A stretch of 64,000 bases of DNA from Lonepinella sp042468235 (GCF_042468235.1 NZ_CP170386.1:992001-1056000); one strand, 5' to 3'; positions 37,852 to 48,266 are shown, counted from the first letter of the stretch. Translations and numbers: made by a program. The notes: a model not told the origin generated them from the letters alone.

Positions 37852-37854
37852 ATA

Positions 37855-39060
37855 TCACTCATATCGTAGTGCTTCCGCAGGCTCCACTCTACTCGCCCGA
37901 TACGCAGGATAAACCGTCGATACCAACGACAATCCCAACGAAAACACCACAATCACCGCAATTTGCCACAGATTAATCTCGGTCGGTAAATAAATACCCA
38001 CAGGATTAATGGCATTAACAATATCGCCTAAATACAGGGTGAGCAACACGCCTAACACGGCACCGATCAAGGTTCCCACTAATCCCACAAAAAAACCTTG
38101 TAAAATAAAAATCCACCACACTTGTTTTTTAGTTAAGCCTTGGGTTTGTAAAATCGCAATTTCACCCTGTTTATCCACCACCATTAAACTCAATGAGGTA
38201 ATAATATTGCTCACCGCCACCACGATAATTAAGCTGATTAACAAGCCCATCATGTTTTTTTCCATGCGTACCGCTTGAAAAAATTCGCCTTTTTGACTTC
38301 GCCAATCATCAATTTGCCATTGATCTTCGGGGAAAATTTGGGGAAGTTCAGTGATTTGAAAAGGATCTTGCAGAAATAATCGTACACCTTGTGCATTTTC
38401 AGGTTTAATTCGCATTAAACGCCCAATATCCGCTAAGTTTGCAAAGGTTTCATAACCCGATGCCTCATTCGTGACAAAATAAATATCGCTCACGGTGAAT
38501 AAGCGTTGCATAGGGATTCGACCTAAAGGCGTATATTGGCTGTTTTCCGTTAACATTAGGCGAATTTTGTCACCCACTTGCACGTCTAATTTTTGAGCTA
38601 ATTGTGAACCAATAATTAATTTAAATTCACCGGTTGGCAATAAATGATCTAATTTGCCTTGATCTAAATAGTCTAATAAATGATCATCACTCGGCTGTTT
38701 CACGCCAATCACTTGACCTGCACTCACACCGTTTGCCGTTTGATAAATGGCTTTCGTGCTATTAATCAGCGTCACACCATTGATTACATTCTGTTGACTT
38801 AAATCAGGCAATTCCGATTGAAATTGTGCGGTGGAAAAATGACCATTTTTTTTCATCACAATGGCATGGGGTAAGCTCGATAAGACTTGGCGTTTTTGAT
38901 GTTGTTCCAATCCGTTCATCACCGATAAAACAATAATCAACGCCATCACGCCAAGCACAATACCACTACTGGCAAGGTTAGTCACTAATCGTCCAAAACG
39001 ATCCGCACTTTTGGCTCGCCAGTAACGTAAGGCAATAAATGCTGAAATGCCTAAGCTCAT
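37855..39060 (-). CDS. lolC: Lipoprotein-releasing ABC transporter permease LolC
   Basis: This 401-residue membrane protein is the second permease of LolCDE. It shows the same plan as LolE: an N-terminal membrane segment (SGIVLGVMALIIVLSVMNG), a periplasmic domain that in LolC docks LolA, and three C-terminal segments ending RASRVEPAEALRYE. Its start overlaps the stop of the dehydrogenase gene as TAATG. The palindromic element begins just beyond its stop codon and separates it from lolD. Confidence 0.92.
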   Translation of the reverse strand: MSLGISAFIALRYWRAKSADRFGRLVTNLASSGIVLGVMALIIVLSVMNGLEQHQKRQVLSSLPHAIVMKKNGHFSTAQFQSELPDLSQQNVINGVTLINSTKAIYQTANGVSAGQVIGVKQPSDDHLLDYLDQGKLDHLLPTGEFKLIIGSQLAQKLDVQVGDKIRLMLTENSQYTPLGRIPMQRLFTVSDIYFVTNEASGYETFANLADIGRLMRIKPENAQGVRLFLQDPFQITELPQIFPEDQWQIDDWRSQKGEFFQAVRMEKNMMGLLISLIIVVAVSNIITSLSLMVVDKQGEIAILQTQGLTKKQVWWIFILQGFFVGLVGTLIGAVLGVLLTLYLGDIVNAINPVGIYLPTEINLWQIAVIVVFSLGLSLVSTVYPAYRASRVEPAEALRYE

Positions 39061-40001
39061 TATTTACCAGTTCTCACAAATTCTTCTAAATTTAACCGCA
39101 CTTTATCCACTAAAATCTCCACGGCTTGATCAGACGCCCAAGCAATATGTGGGGTGATAATAATATTCGGCAAAGTCTGACTGGCTACAATTAATGGATT
39201 ATCTTTAGCCGGTGGTTCTTTGCCTAACACATCAATCGCGACGCCACCAAGCTGACCACTTTTTAATGCATCTACCACTGCTTGTTCGTCAATTAACGGT
39301 CCACGTCCTGTATTAATCAACAATGCCCCTTTTTTACAATGGGAAAGTGTTTCTGAATTAATTAAACGTTGCGTATCTGGCGTGAGTGGACAATGCAAGG
39401 TTAACACATCAGCTTGTGCTAACACATCATAAAAAGGCGTGTAACCCTCACGGCATTGAGTGGTATTTTTATGTTCCGCATAAAGGACTTTCATACCTAA
39501 AGCCGTGGCTAATCGTCCCACTTCTGAACCAAGCGAACCTTTACCAAATACGCCTAAAGTTGAACCACGTACATCTTGCACAGGATGATCAAAATAGCAG
39601 AATTGTTTGCTCTCTGTCCATTTACCTTGTAACTGATCTTTATACCACAAATGTAAACTGTGTTTTAGGCTAAAAATAAAGCCTAACACATGTTCTGGCA
39701 CGGTTACCGCTGAATAACCAGCAACATTTTTCACCGCAATGCCGAATTCTTTCGCTGCCTCTTTGTCAATATTATCGGTGCCAGTGGCTGTCAGAGCAAT
39801 CAGTTTTAATTTCGGTAATTGAGCCATAATTTCACGGCTGAATACGACTTTGCTGGTCACCACAATATCCGCATCCGCTGCACGCTCTAATACTTGTTCA
39901 GCAGAAGTATGTTCAAATTCAATCCATTGATGCTCAAAATCTGGGCGTGGAATCGGAATGTGTTTTGGTAATGCTGTGCTGTCAAGAAAAACGATTTTCA
40001 T
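39060..40001 (-). CDS. D-2-hydroxyacid dehydrogenase, NAD-dependent
   Basis: This 313-residue enzyme belongs to the glycerate/hydroxypyruvate reductase type of D-isomer dehydrogenases. The NAD motif is LGVFGKGSLGSEVGRLA; the active-site Arg is in LINTGRGPLID and the Glu/His pair lies in IDVLGKEPP and ITPHIAWAS. The likely substrate is hydroxypyruvate, glyoxylate or a similar 2-keto acid; sequence alone does not decide. A homologue lies next to lolC in H. influenzae (HI1556, from memory). Confidence 0.88.
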   Translation of the reverse strand: MKIVFLDSTALPKHIPIPRPDFEHQWIEFEHTSAEQVLERAADADIVVTSKVVFSREIMAQLPKLKLIALTATGTDNIDKEAAKEFGIAVKNVAGYSAVTVPEHVLGFIFSLKHSLHLWYKDQLQGKWTESKQFCYFDHPVQDVRGSTLGVFGKGSLGSEVGRLATALGMKVLYAEHKNTTQCREGYTPFYDVLAQADVLTLHCPLTPDTQRLINSETLSHCKKGALLINTGRGPLIDEQAVVDALKSGQLGGVAIDVLGKEPPAKDNPLIVASQTLPNIIITPHIAWASDQAVEILVDKVRLNLEEFVRTGK

Positions 40002-40115
40002 AGAATATTCCCTTAATTAATGAATTAATTTTCTGTTAGCATAACAAAAAAACCGCATCAGAGAAATAAAACCGAAAAAAAATCATTCTGCCCTTTATCT
40101 TTATTTGAATTTCCC

Positions 40116-40121
40116 TATAAT
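40116..40121 (+). promoter_or_regulatory. Predicted -10 box of tyrS
   Basis: TATAAT, a perfect -10 hexamer, lies 34 bases upstream of the tyrS start in the divergent region with the dehydrogenase gene. No good -35 is visible at 16-18 bases; TTTATC at 40094-40099 is the nearest. Confidence 0.45.
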
Positions 40122-40155
40122 GTAGCCTTTACTTTTATATTCACTAGGAATCAAA

Positions 40156-41346
40156 ATGACAGACTTGAATACGGTTCTCGCGGAACTAAAACGCGGTATT
40201 GATCAAATTTTTTCAGAACAAGATCTCATTGAAAAACTCAAAGAGAACCGTCCATTACGGGTGAAATTAGGGGCAGATCCAACCGCACCCGATATTCATT
40301 TAGGTCATACGGTGGTGCTTAATAAATTACGCCAATTCCAAGAGTTAGGGCATCAAGTAATGTTCTTGATCGGTGATTTTACGGGAATGGTCGGCGATCC
40401 ATCAGGCAAAAATACCACCCGTCCACCGCTCACCCGTGAAGATGTGTTACGCAATGCGGAAACCTATAAACAACAGATTTTCAAAATTCTCGATCCGCAA
40501 AAAACCCAAATCGTATTTAACTCCGAATGGTTAGGGCAATTAGGCACCGAAGGAATGATTCGTTTAGCGTCTAACTATACGGTGGCACGTATGTTAGAAC
40601 GTGATGATTTCAAAAAACGTTTTGCAAATCAACAACCTATTGCGATTCACGAGTTTATTTATCCGTTATTACAAGGCTACGACTCTGTACACTTAGAAGC
40701 CGACATTGAATTAGGCGGTACCGACCAAACGTTCAATCTATTAATCGGTCGTGAATTGCAAAAAGCCCGTGGACAAAAACCACAAGTGGCAATTACTTTG
40801 CCATTATTGGTCGGTTTAGATGGCGAGAAAAAAATGTCGAAATCATTGGGTAACTATATCGGTGTCACCGAAGCCCCAAATGAGATGTTTGGTAAAATCA
40901 TGTCGATTTCTGATGAGCTGATGTGGGATTGGTATAATTTACTTTCTTTCCGCCCACTAACCGAAATTGCACAATTAAAAGCTGAAGTCGCAGACGGCAA
41001 AAATCCGCGTGATGTGAAAATTTTGTTAGCTAAAGAAATTATCGCTCGTTTCCACGATCAAGCGGCAGCCGATGCAGCAGAACAAGAATTTATCAACCGT
41101 TTCCAAAAAGGGGCAATGCCCGATGAAATGCCTGAATTTACTTTTGAAGGCGAAATCGGCTTGGCGAACTTGTTGAAAGAAGCTGGCTTAGTGCCATCTA
41201 CGTCTGAAGCCATTCGTGCCGCACAACAAGGTGGGGTGAAAATCAATGGTGAGCCAGTGGATAATGTGAAACAAACCATTGCAACAGGAACTACGGCGGT
41301 TTATCAAGTGGGTAAACGGAAATTTGCTAGAGTGACGGTGAAATAA
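40156..41346 (+). CDS. tyrS: Tyrosyl-tRNA synthetase
   Basis: This 396-residue class I synthetase charges tRNA-Tyr. The HIGH-type motif is HLGH in APDIHLGHTVVL; the KMSKS motif is EKKMSKSLGN. A C-terminal S4 RNA-binding domain ends the protein (SEAIRAAQQGGVKINGEPV). The length is that of the TyrZ-like subgroup found in H. influenzae, shorter than E. coli TyrS (424). It is followed by a terminator. Confidence 0.96.
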   Translation: MTDLNTVLAELKRGIDQIFSEQDLIEKLKENRPLRVKLGADPTAPDIHLGHTVVLNKLRQFQELGHQVMFLIGDFTGMVGDPSGKNTTRPPLTREDVLRNAETYKQQIFKILDPQKTQIVFNSEWLGQLGTEGMIRLASNYTVARMLERDDFKKRFANQQPIAIHEFIYPLLQGYDSVHLEADIELGGTDQTFNLLIGRELQKARGQKPQVAITLPLLVGLDGEKKMSKSLGNYIGVTEAPNEMFGKIMSISDELMWDWYNLLSFRPLTEIAQLKAEVADGKNPRDVKILLAKEIIARFHDQAAADAAEQEFINRFQKGAMPDEMPEFTFEGEIGLANLLKEAGLVPSTSEAIRAAQQGGVKINGEPVDNVKQTIATGTTAVYQVGKRKFARVTVK

Positions 41347-41362
41347 ATTTTTATTCAACGCT

Positions 41363-41389
41363 AAAAACGGTGCATCTCGCACCGTTTTT
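41363..41389 (+). terminator. Rho-independent terminator after tyrS
   Basis: AAAAACGGTGC, a 5-base loop, then GCACCGTTTTT: an 11-bp perfect stem running into a T-run. Confidence 0.92.
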
Positions 41390-41557
41390 ATTGTCTTTTT
41401 ATTCCCCTTTTCTCCCCAAAACTGCGATGAAAAACACCGCACTTTTATGATTAAAAAAAGACAAATATTGTGCAAAAAAAAACAATGTTAAAATCCGCAC
41501 TGTTCATCTTGAACAAATTATTCTCAATTTCTTTCTCTTAAAAATAAAGGAAATCCC

Positions 41558-42250
41558 ATGGAAAATACTAAACTCAAAGAAGCTGAAGCAAAAAATCTCG
41601 CTATTTATCAAGCCAAAGCCAACAAACCTAAATTTCTCCTGATTGGCTCACTCATCATCTTTCTTCTCTCACTGACCAATTTAAATCTCCTGTTCTCTCC
41701 AGTTGGTGGGTTTAGTGGTTTTTTTGCTTGGTCTGGTTTGATTTGGCTATATGGTGTGCGTGTAACTTATAAAAGAGGCATTTATAACTATAATGATTAT
41801 AATTCAAGCAATGACGGTGTTTACTTCCATAAATTTCATGATGGGAAAAAACGTTATGAAATTGAAATTAACACGAATAACGAAACCGTACGTTTAGCGT
41901 CTGGCAATAACGAAAAAACCTATACATTCTCACAAATTGAAGGGGTAAAATCTGTCTGTGGTAGCACAAGTTATAGCTATTTTACCACAGCTTCAGGTGG
42001 CCTCTCTGGCTCTATCCAAAATATACAAAATAGTCAACTTGCCAAAGCGACAGCTAGAGAAGATATGTGGCGAAATAATGGTTTGTTTATTCAAGTAGAT
42101 GATATGCAATTCCCGAAATGGCATATTAAATTTTATGCGGAGAACTTTATTAAATTTAATGCACAAGAAGCCTTTTGGCAAGATGTGGAAATGCAATATG
42201 AACGTTGGTTAAAAGTGTTTGAAAAAACAGTCCATATGCAAAAAAGTTAG
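41558..42250 (+). CDS. Membrane protein of unknown function
   Basis: This 230-residue protein has two hydrophobic segments near the N-terminus (FLLIGSLIIFLLSLTNLNLL and FSGFFAWSGLIWLYGV), then a soluble domain with a Ser/Gly-rich patch (TTASGGLSGSIQ) and an aromatic C-terminal part. This layout resembles DUF4755-type proteins, but I am not sure of that. ATG 41558 is preceded by AAATAAAGGAAATCCC, a good ribosome site. It stands alone between tyrS and truB, with terminators on each side. No function can be given. Confidence 0.8.
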   Translation: MENTKLKEAEAKNLAIYQAKANKPKFLLIGSLIIFLLSLTNLNLLFSPVGGFSGFFAWSGLIWLYGVRVTYKRGIYNYNDYNSSNDGVYFHKFHDGKKRYEIEINTNNETVRLASGNNEKTYTFSQIEGVKSVCGSTSYSYFTTASGGLSGSIQNIQNSQLAKATAREDMWRNNGLFIQVDDMQFPKWHIKFYAENFIKFNAQEAFWQDVEMQYERWLKVFEKTVHMQKS

Positions 42251-42273
42251 GTTATTTGATTAGATCTTATTTC

Positions 42274-42308
42274 AAAACGTAGATAATATATTAAATTATC
42301 TACGTTTT
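42274..42308 (+). terminator. Terminator between the unknown membrane protein and truB
   Basis: AAAACGTAGATAAT and its exact complement enclose a 7-base loop, then TTTTT. The arms also start with A-runs, so it can serve truB on the other strand. Confidence 0.88.
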
Positions 42309-42322
42309 TTTATCTTAAATTG

Positions 42323-43243
42323 TCAGGCTAAATTCACCATTCGACTCGGTCTAATCACATTATCTTTGCCGATTTCTGCGACACCTAAAAACACATTCTC
42401 ATCAGAAAATAACCGCACTTGACCATAAAGTTGTTGACTATTTTCAAACTTTACTCGTTGCCCAAAGCCAACCGATCGGGTTTGCTCTGCGGTTAATGTC
42501 AGCATGGGGAGTTTTGAAACAGCACTATCCACAGATAATAAATGGCTATCTAAAACCACAAGATCTTGGCATTCAGCTAGGGTTTGCAACTGTTCCCAAG
42601 TTAACATTTTCTCCGCTGGATAATCGGCTACCGCAGTACGGCGGAGCATGGTGACGTGGGCGCCACAGCCTAAATGTTCGCCTAAATCGTCCACCAAGGT
42701 ACGAATATAGGTGCCTTTAGAACAATGAACTTCAAGGGTTAAAAAAGGGGCTTTACAGTCAATAAAATTCAATTCAAAAATACGAATCGGGCGAGCCTCT
42801 CGTTCTACAGTAATACCTTGGCGAGCATATTCATACAAGGGTTTACCCTGATGTTTTAAGGCTGAAAACATGGTAGGTACTTGCATTAAATCGCCACGAA
42901 AATGCTCAAGTGCGGTTAAAATCTCCGATGTTTTTGACCGCACTTCTCGGGTTTGCACCACTTGACCTTCTGCATCAGAGGTGTCAGTGCGTTCACCCAA
43001 TTTTGCCGTAACGAGATAGCGTTTATCCGCATCAAGCAAAAACTGGCTAAACTTCGTGGCTTCCCCTAAACAAATTGGCAACATGCCTGTGGCTAAGGGA
43101 TCTAACGCCCCTGTATGACCGGCTTTATTGGCTTGATAGAGGCGTTTTACCTTTTGCAAGATGTCATTAGATGACATGCCTTGCGGCTTATCCAATAAAA
43201 ATACACCGTGAATATCTCTGCCTTTTTTGCGTGGTCGGGACAT
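42323..43243 (-). CDS. truB: tRNA pseudouridine-55 synthase TruB
   Basis: This 306-residue enzyme makes pseudouridine at position 55 in the T-loop of tRNAs. The catalytic Asp lies in GHTGALDPLATGMLP; KPQGMSSNDILQKV and CSKGTYIRTLVDDLG are also conserved. A C-terminal PUA-like domain follows. It shares one base with the rbfA stop region and closes the rimP-nusA-infB-rbfA-truB unit, the usual order in gammaproteobacteria. Confidence 0.95.
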   Translation of the reverse strand: MSRPRKKGRDIHGVFLLDKPQGMSSNDILQKVKRLYQANKAGHTGALDPLATGMLPICLGEATKFSQFLLDADKRYLVTAKLGERTDTSDAEGQVVQTREVRSKTSEILTALEHFRGDLMQVPTMFSALKHQGKPLYEYARQGITVEREARPIRIFELNFIDCKAPFLTLEVHCSKGTYIRTLVDDLGEHLGCGAHVTMLRRTAVADYPAEKMLTWEQLQTLAECQDLVVLDSHLLSVDSAVSKLPMLTLTAEQTRSVGFGQRVKFENSQQLYGQVRLFSDENVFLGVAEIGKDNVIRPSRMVNLA

Positions 43244-43632
43244 TAATCTTCCTTATCTTCCACATGACGTGCTTGATCTTGGCGAATTACATCTGTCACT
43301 AAGTTTGACATCCGCATTCCTTCTACTAAAGATCGATCGTATTCAAAACGTAATTCGGGCACAATACGTAAACGCATAGCTTTGCCTAATAGTGAACGGA
43401 TATAAGGGGATGCTTTTTCTAGGGCTTTCATACCCTGTTCAATCGCTACTTCATCATGATCAAATAAGAACGTGACAAATACTTTGGCGTACGCCAAATC
43501 TCTTGATACTTCTACATCAGATACAGTGACCATACCGATGCGTGGATCTTTCACTTCTCGTTGCAAAATAATCGCCACTTCTTTTTGCAATTCTTGAGCG
43601 ACACGGTCGGCGCGTTTAAAATCTTTGCTCAT
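43243..43632 (-). CDS. rbfA: Ribosome-binding factor A
   Basis: This 129-residue protein helps mature the 30S subunit near the 16S rRNA 5' helix and acts in cold adaptation. A KH-like fold with KRADRVAQELQKEVAIIL and DPRIGMVTVSDVEVSRDL is visible. I start at ATG 43632 (MSKDFKRA) preceded by AGAGAGAAAGC; a frame from 43674 adds 14 residues with no likeness to the family. It lies between infB and truB. Confidence 0.94.
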   Translation of the reverse strand: MSKDFKRADRVAQELQKEVAIILQREVKDPRIGMVTVSDVEVSRDLAYAKVFVTFLFDHDEVAIEQGMKALEKASPYIRSLLGKAMRLRIVPELRFEYDRSLVEGMRMSNLVTDVIRQDQARHVEDKED

Positions 43633-43708
43633 TGCTTTCTCTCTTTTATTAAGATGCAAACAGGGCATATACAATACACCCCGTCATTATTTATAATCAA
43701 TACACAAA

Positions 43709-46222
43709 TTAAATCGTACGTTTAACTTCAACCACTTCAAATACTTCAATTTGGTCGCCAACTTTGACATCATTGTAGTTTTTCACGCCGATACCACATT
43801 CCATACCATTACGCACTTCGCTTACATCATCTTTGAAACGGCGTAGAGATTCTAATTCGCCCTCAAAGATCACCACGTTATCACGCAATACACGGATTGG
43901 GTTGTTACGTTTCACCACGCCCTCAGTAACCATACAGCCGGCAATCGCACCAAATTTCGGATGGCGGAACACATCACGCACTTCTGCCAAACCGATAATT
44001 TCTTGTTTAAATTCAGGTTGTAACATACCACTCATGGCCGCTTTGATTTCGTTTAATAATTCATAAATAATAGAATAATAACGTAAATCAATATGTTCAT
44101 TTTCAATAATCCGGCGCGCAGAAGCATCTGCACGGACGTTAAAGCCAACCATAATCGCATTGGATGCAGCAGCTAATGTTGCATCCGTTTCGGTGATACC
44201 ACCTACACCAGAACCAACCACTTTTACTTTCACTTCATCCGTAGAAAGCTCCTGTAAGGATTGCACAATCGCTTCGACAGAACCTTGTACGTCAGCTTTC
44301 ACGATAACATTTAATTCTGCAAGATCGCCCTCTGCCATATTGCTAAACATATTTTCTAATTTTGCTTTTTGCTGGCGAGCAAGTTTCACATCACGGAATT
44401 TACCTTGACGATACAATGCCACTTCACGGGCTTTTTTCTCATCACGCACTACTGTAGCTTCATCACCGGCTGCTGGCACGCCTGAAAGTCCTAGCACTTC
44501 CACTGGGATAGATGGACCTGCACTGTCAATTTCTTTACCGTTTTCATCACGCATCGCACGTACACGACCATATTCAAAGCCACAAAGTACAATATCACCA
44601 CGGTTTAATGTACCAGATTGTACCAGGATAGTCGCCACTGGACCACGCCCTTTATCTAAGTAAGATTCAATCACTACCCCACTTGCCATACCGTCTTTAA
44701 TGGCAGTTAATTCCAGCACTTCGGATTGTAATAAAATAGAATCTAATAATTCATCTACGCCAGTCCCTTTCTTAGCGGAAACATAAACGAACTGGACATC
44801 ACCACCAAATTTTTCCGCAACAACTTCGTATTGTAGCAATTCCTGTTCAACACGCTCTGGGTTAGCTTCAGGTTTATCAATTTTATTGACTGCCACCACA
44901 ATCGGCACACCTGCGGCTCTTGCATGTTGAATCGCTTCGATCGTCTGTGGCATCACACCATCATCGGCAGCAACAACGAGTACCACGATATCCGTTGCTT
45001 TTGCACCACGAGCCCGCATTGAAGTAAACGCCGCATGTCCCGGAGTATCTAAGAATGTAATCACTTTTCCTTTGGTTTCAACATGATATGCACCGATATG
45101 CTGGGTGATCCCACCTGCTTCACCCGCCGCCACCTTGGCTTTACGAATATAGTCAAGTAAAGAGGTTTTACCGTGGTCAACGTGACCCATAATTGTTACC
45201 ACTGGCGCACGATTCACTTTTTCCGCTTTCACATCACGGTCACCTAATACGGATTCTTCTAGCTCATTTTCTTTACGCAAGATCACTTTATGACCTAATT
45301 CTTCCGCCACTAATTGTGCAGTTTCTTGATCGATCACTTGGTTAATCGTCACCATTTCGCCCATTTTCATCATAGTCTTAATGATTTCCGTGGCTTTAAT
45401 TGCCATTTTGTTGGCTAATTCCGCCACCGTAATGGTTTCACCAATCACCACATCACGATTCACGGCTTGAGCTGGTTTAGTAAAAGCTTGCTGAATTGAA
45501 CTGCCTTTTTTACCTTGTTTACCCTTACCCTTCACATCTTTTTGGTTACGACGATCGGATTGGCGTTCATTTTTATTACCCTTCTCATCATCACGACCGC
45601 CTTTTTTCGCTTTGGCCACTTTATTTTTGCCACCACGACCGCGGGTTTCATTACGACGTGTAGATTCTTCCTCAGCATCACGCGCATAACTTGAAGTTAA
45701 ATTATAATCGGCAAAATCCTCTGTACTGTTGTCAGTATTGCTATCATCACGTTCCGCATAACGTTTTGCTTCTTCTGCCGCTTTACGCGCTTGTTCCTCA
45801 GCTTTTTGACGAGCAAGTTCATCCGCTTTACGACGCAATTCTGCTTCTTCCGCACGACGTCTTTCTTTTTCCGGATCTAACGGTTTTTGCACCGCACTTT
45901 TCTCCGGTTTTGCTTTTAGTTCTACTTTAGCTTTAACTAAATCAGATTTAATTTCAAGATCTTTCTTGCTTTTCTCATTTGCTAATTTTGTTTCACTTTC
46001 TTTCGCTTTTTGAGCGGCTTTTGCTTCAGCTTCTTTTTGTAATTTTAATTTTACTTCTTCCGCTGCTTTTTTAGCCGCTTCGGTATCAATTTTACGTGAT
46101 TTACGTACTTCCACTTGCACCGCTTTCGCTTTACCATTTGGCGTTGTCGCACTGACGGTGGTTTTAGTACGACGTTGTAAGCTTAATTTTTTCGGTGTTT
46201 CATTTTCTATTTTATCTGTCAT
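43709..46222 (-). CDS. infB: Translation initiation factor IF-2
   Basis: This 837-residue GTPase brings initiator tRNA to the ribosome. A long charged N-terminal region (Lys/Glu/Ala-rich helix about residues 50-170, then a Gly/Lys/Arg stretch) precedes the G domain with GHVDHGKTSLLD, DTPGHAAF and NKID. Domains II-IV follow and are complete. It lies between nusA and rbfA. The initiator tRNA gene that it serves heads the same cluster. Confidence 0.97.
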   Translation of the reverse strand: MTDKIENETPKKLSLQRRTKTTVSATTPNGKAKAVQVEVRKSRKIDTEAAKKAAEEVKLKLQKEAEAKAAQKAKESETKLANEKSKKDLEIKSDLVKAKVELKAKPEKSAVQKPLDPEKERRRAEEAELRRKADELARQKAEEQARKAAEEAKRYAERDDSNTDNSTEDFADYNLTSSYARDAEEESTRRNETRGRGGKNKVAKAKKGGRDDEKGNKNERQSDRRNQKDVKGKGKQGKKGSSIQQAFTKPAQAVNRDVVIGETITVAELANKMAIKATEIIKTMMKMGEMVTINQVIDQETAQLVAEELGHKVILRKENELEESVLGDRDVKAEKVNRAPVVTIMGHVDHGKTSLLDYIRKAKVAAGEAGGITQHIGAYHVETKGKVITFLDTPGHAAFTSMRARGAKATDIVVLVVAADDGVMPQTIEAIQHARAAGVPIVVAVNKIDKPEANPERVEQELLQYEVVAEKFGGDVQFVYVSAKKGTGVDELLDSILLQSEVLELTAIKDGMASGVVIESYLDKGRGPVATILVQSGTLNRGDIVLCGFEYGRVRAMRDENGKEIDSAGPSIPVEVLGLSGVPAAGDEATVVRDEKKAREVALYRQGKFRDVKLARQQKAKLENMFSNMAEGDLAELNVIVKADVQGSVEAIVQSLQELSTDEVKVKVVGSGVGGITETDATLAAASNAIMVGFNVRADASARRIIENEHIDLRYYSIIYELLNEIKAAMSGMLQPEFKQEIIGLAEVRDVFRHPKFGAIAGCMVTEGVVKRNNPIRVLRDNVVIFEGELESLRRFKDDVSEVRNGMECGIGVKNYNDVKVGDQIEVFEVVEVKRTI

Positions 46223-46242
46223 AATATTTCTCCTTACAACGA

Positions 46243-47775
46243 TTAACTAAACCAGCAAATTTCACGGGCTGCCATAATCAATTCGGCCGCTTTTTCTGAG
46301 CTTAATTCTTCAATTTCGCTCAAATCATCAACCCCTTGCTCCGCTAATTGTTCAAGCGTGACAATACCTTGTTCAGCTAGTTTAAACGCAATGTGACGTT
46401 GCATACCATCAAGATTTAACAAACGATCTTCAATATGGGCTGATTCTAACGCTTTTTCTTCAGCAAGTGCGGTGGCAGTAATCACATTTTTTGCTCGAGC
46501 TTGTAATTCTTCGATTAAATCCTCATCTTCCAAACCGTCAATTGCCGCTAATTCACTCACTGAAACATATGCCACTTCTTCCAAGGAAGTAAAGCCTTCA
46601 TCAATTAAGATTTGTGCAAATTCTTCATCAATTTCCAACGCCGACATAAATAATTTAAGAATTTTATTATCTTCTGCTTGATGTTTTTCATTCAATTCAT
46701 CGGTGGTCATTACATTTAATGTCCAACCCGTTAACTGCGTTGCCAAACGTACATTTTGTCCATTACGACCGATAGCTTGAGCAAGATTTGTGGCTTCTAC
46801 CGCAATATCCATGGAATGATTATCTTCATCGACCACGATTGAACTCACGTCTGCCGGCGCCATGGCGTTAATCACATACTGTGCCGGATTATCATCCCAC
46901 AGTACGATATCTACACGCTCACCACCTAATTCATTAGTAATGGCTTGTACTCTTGCACCACGCATCCCGACACAAGCTCCTACTGGATCAATACGTTTAT
47001 CACTGGTTTTCACCGCAATTTTTGCTCTTGAACCCGGATCACGGGCAGAACCTTTAATTTCGATCACTTCTTCACCAATTTCTGGCACTTCTAAGCGAAA
47101 TAATTCTTCCAACATGACAGGTTTAGCACGCGTCACAAATAATTGTGTACCCTTGCTTTCTGGTGTCACTTTATATAGCACACCACGCACACGGTCGCCC
47201 GGACGGAAATTCTCACGCGGTAACATATCCTCACGCATAATAACAGCTTCCGCTTTCAGTGGATCTTCTTTATTACCGATTAATTCCAAAATAATCGTTT
47301 CACGGTTTACTTTTTTCACCGTACCAATCACAATTTTACCTTCTTCACCAATAAATTGTTCCACAACACGGCTACGTTCCGCATCACGAATTTTGGTACT
47401 AATGACTTGACGTGCAGTTTGCATAGTAATTCGGTCAAAAGCTACAGATTCAATTTGATCTTCAACAAAATCGCCCACTTGAATCTCCGGCTCATCTAAA
47501 CGTGCAGCTTCTAAAGTAATTTCTTTGGTTGGATTCGTCACTTCTTCCACGACTAACCAGCGACGGAAAGTATCAAACTCGCCAGTTTTTGGATCAATGA
47601 CTACACGAACATCAATTTCAGATGGTTTTTCAATGCCTAGGCGTTCTTGTTTTTGAGCATGTTTTTTCTTAGTAGAAAGGGCAATTGCACTCTCTAATGC
47701 TTCAAAAATTACTTCTTTTGGTAGGGATTTTTCGTTTGATACTGCTTCAGCAGCAAATAAAATCTCTTTACTCAT
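46243..47775 (-). CDS. nusA: Transcription termination/antitermination factor NusA
   Basis: This 510-residue RNA polymerase-binding factor controls pausing, termination and antitermination. It has an N-terminal polymerase-binding domain, S1 (GTVKKVNRETIILEL), two KH domains (VGACVGMRGARVQAI; AIGRNGQNVRLATQLTGW) and two acidic C-terminal repeats. E. coli NusA has 495 residues. It follows rimP by 35 bases. Confidence 0.96.
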   Translation of the reverse strand: MSKEILFAAEAVSNEKSLPKEVIFEALESAIALSTKKKHAQKQERLGIEKPSEIDVRVVIDPKTGEFDTFRRWLVVEEVTNPTKEITLEAARLDEPEIQVGDFVEDQIESVAFDRITMQTARQVISTKIRDAERSRVVEQFIGEEGKIVIGTVKKVNRETIILELIGNKEDPLKAEAVIMREDMLPRENFRPGDRVRGVLYKVTPESKGTQLFVTRAKPVMLEELFRLEVPEIGEEVIEIKGSARDPGSRAKIAVKTSDKRIDPVGACVGMRGARVQAITNELGGERVDIVLWDDNPAQYVINAMAPADVSSIVVDEDNHSMDIAVEATNLAQAIGRNGQNVRLATQLTGWTLNVMTTDELNEKHQAEDNKILKLFMSALEIDEEFAQILIDEGFTSLEEVAYVSVSELAAIDGLEDEDLIEELQARAKNVITATALAEEKALESAHIEDRLLNLDGMQRHIAFKLAEQGIVTLEQLAEQGVDDLSEIEELSSEKAAELIMAAREICWFS

Positions 47776-47810
47776 TTTTTCATTATCCTTTTAATAGTTA
47801 AATTCAGTGA

Positions 47811-48266
47811 TTAAAATTTTGCCGCCACGTTGGCTTTTTGAATATTGCCAAATACCAATGTTTGCGGTTGATTATCCACAATCAATGTCAACATATCATT
47901 ATCAAGTTTTTCTAACACACCTTGCCATTTACGTCGATCTGCCACAGGAATACGCAAATGCACACAAATTTCTTTGCCAACATAGCGTTCATATTGTGAC
48001 AACGTAAACAATGGGCGATCTAACCCCGGTGATGAGACTTCAAGATTATATTTATCCGTAATCGGATCTTCTACATCCAAAATTGCACTCACTTGACGAC
48101 TAACATCCGCACAGTCTTCAATACCTACACCATTTTCTTTATCAATAAATAAACGAACCGTCATAAACCGCCCTGTTCGCTGACATTCAATTCCCCAAAG
48201 TTCATAGCCTAAATCTGCTACTGAACCTTGCAGCAATGCTGTTAATTTTTGTTCTAATGTTGCCAT
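47811..48266 (-). CDS. rimP: Ribosome maturation factor RimP
   Basis: This 151-residue protein assists 30S subunit assembly. It shows the two-domain pattern with YELWGIECQRTGRFMTVRLF, IEDCADVSRQVSAILDVEDP and LEVSSPGLDRPLF. It lies first in the coding part of the operon, after the initiator tRNA gene and two hairpins. Confidence 0.95.
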   Translation of the reverse strand: MATLEQKLTALLQGSVADLGYELWGIECQRTGRFMTVRLFIDKENGVGIEDCADVSRQVSAILDVEDPITDKYNLEVSSPGLDRPLFTLSQYERYVGKEICVHLRIPVADRRKWQGVLEKLDNDMLTLIVDNQPQTLVFGNIQKANVAAKF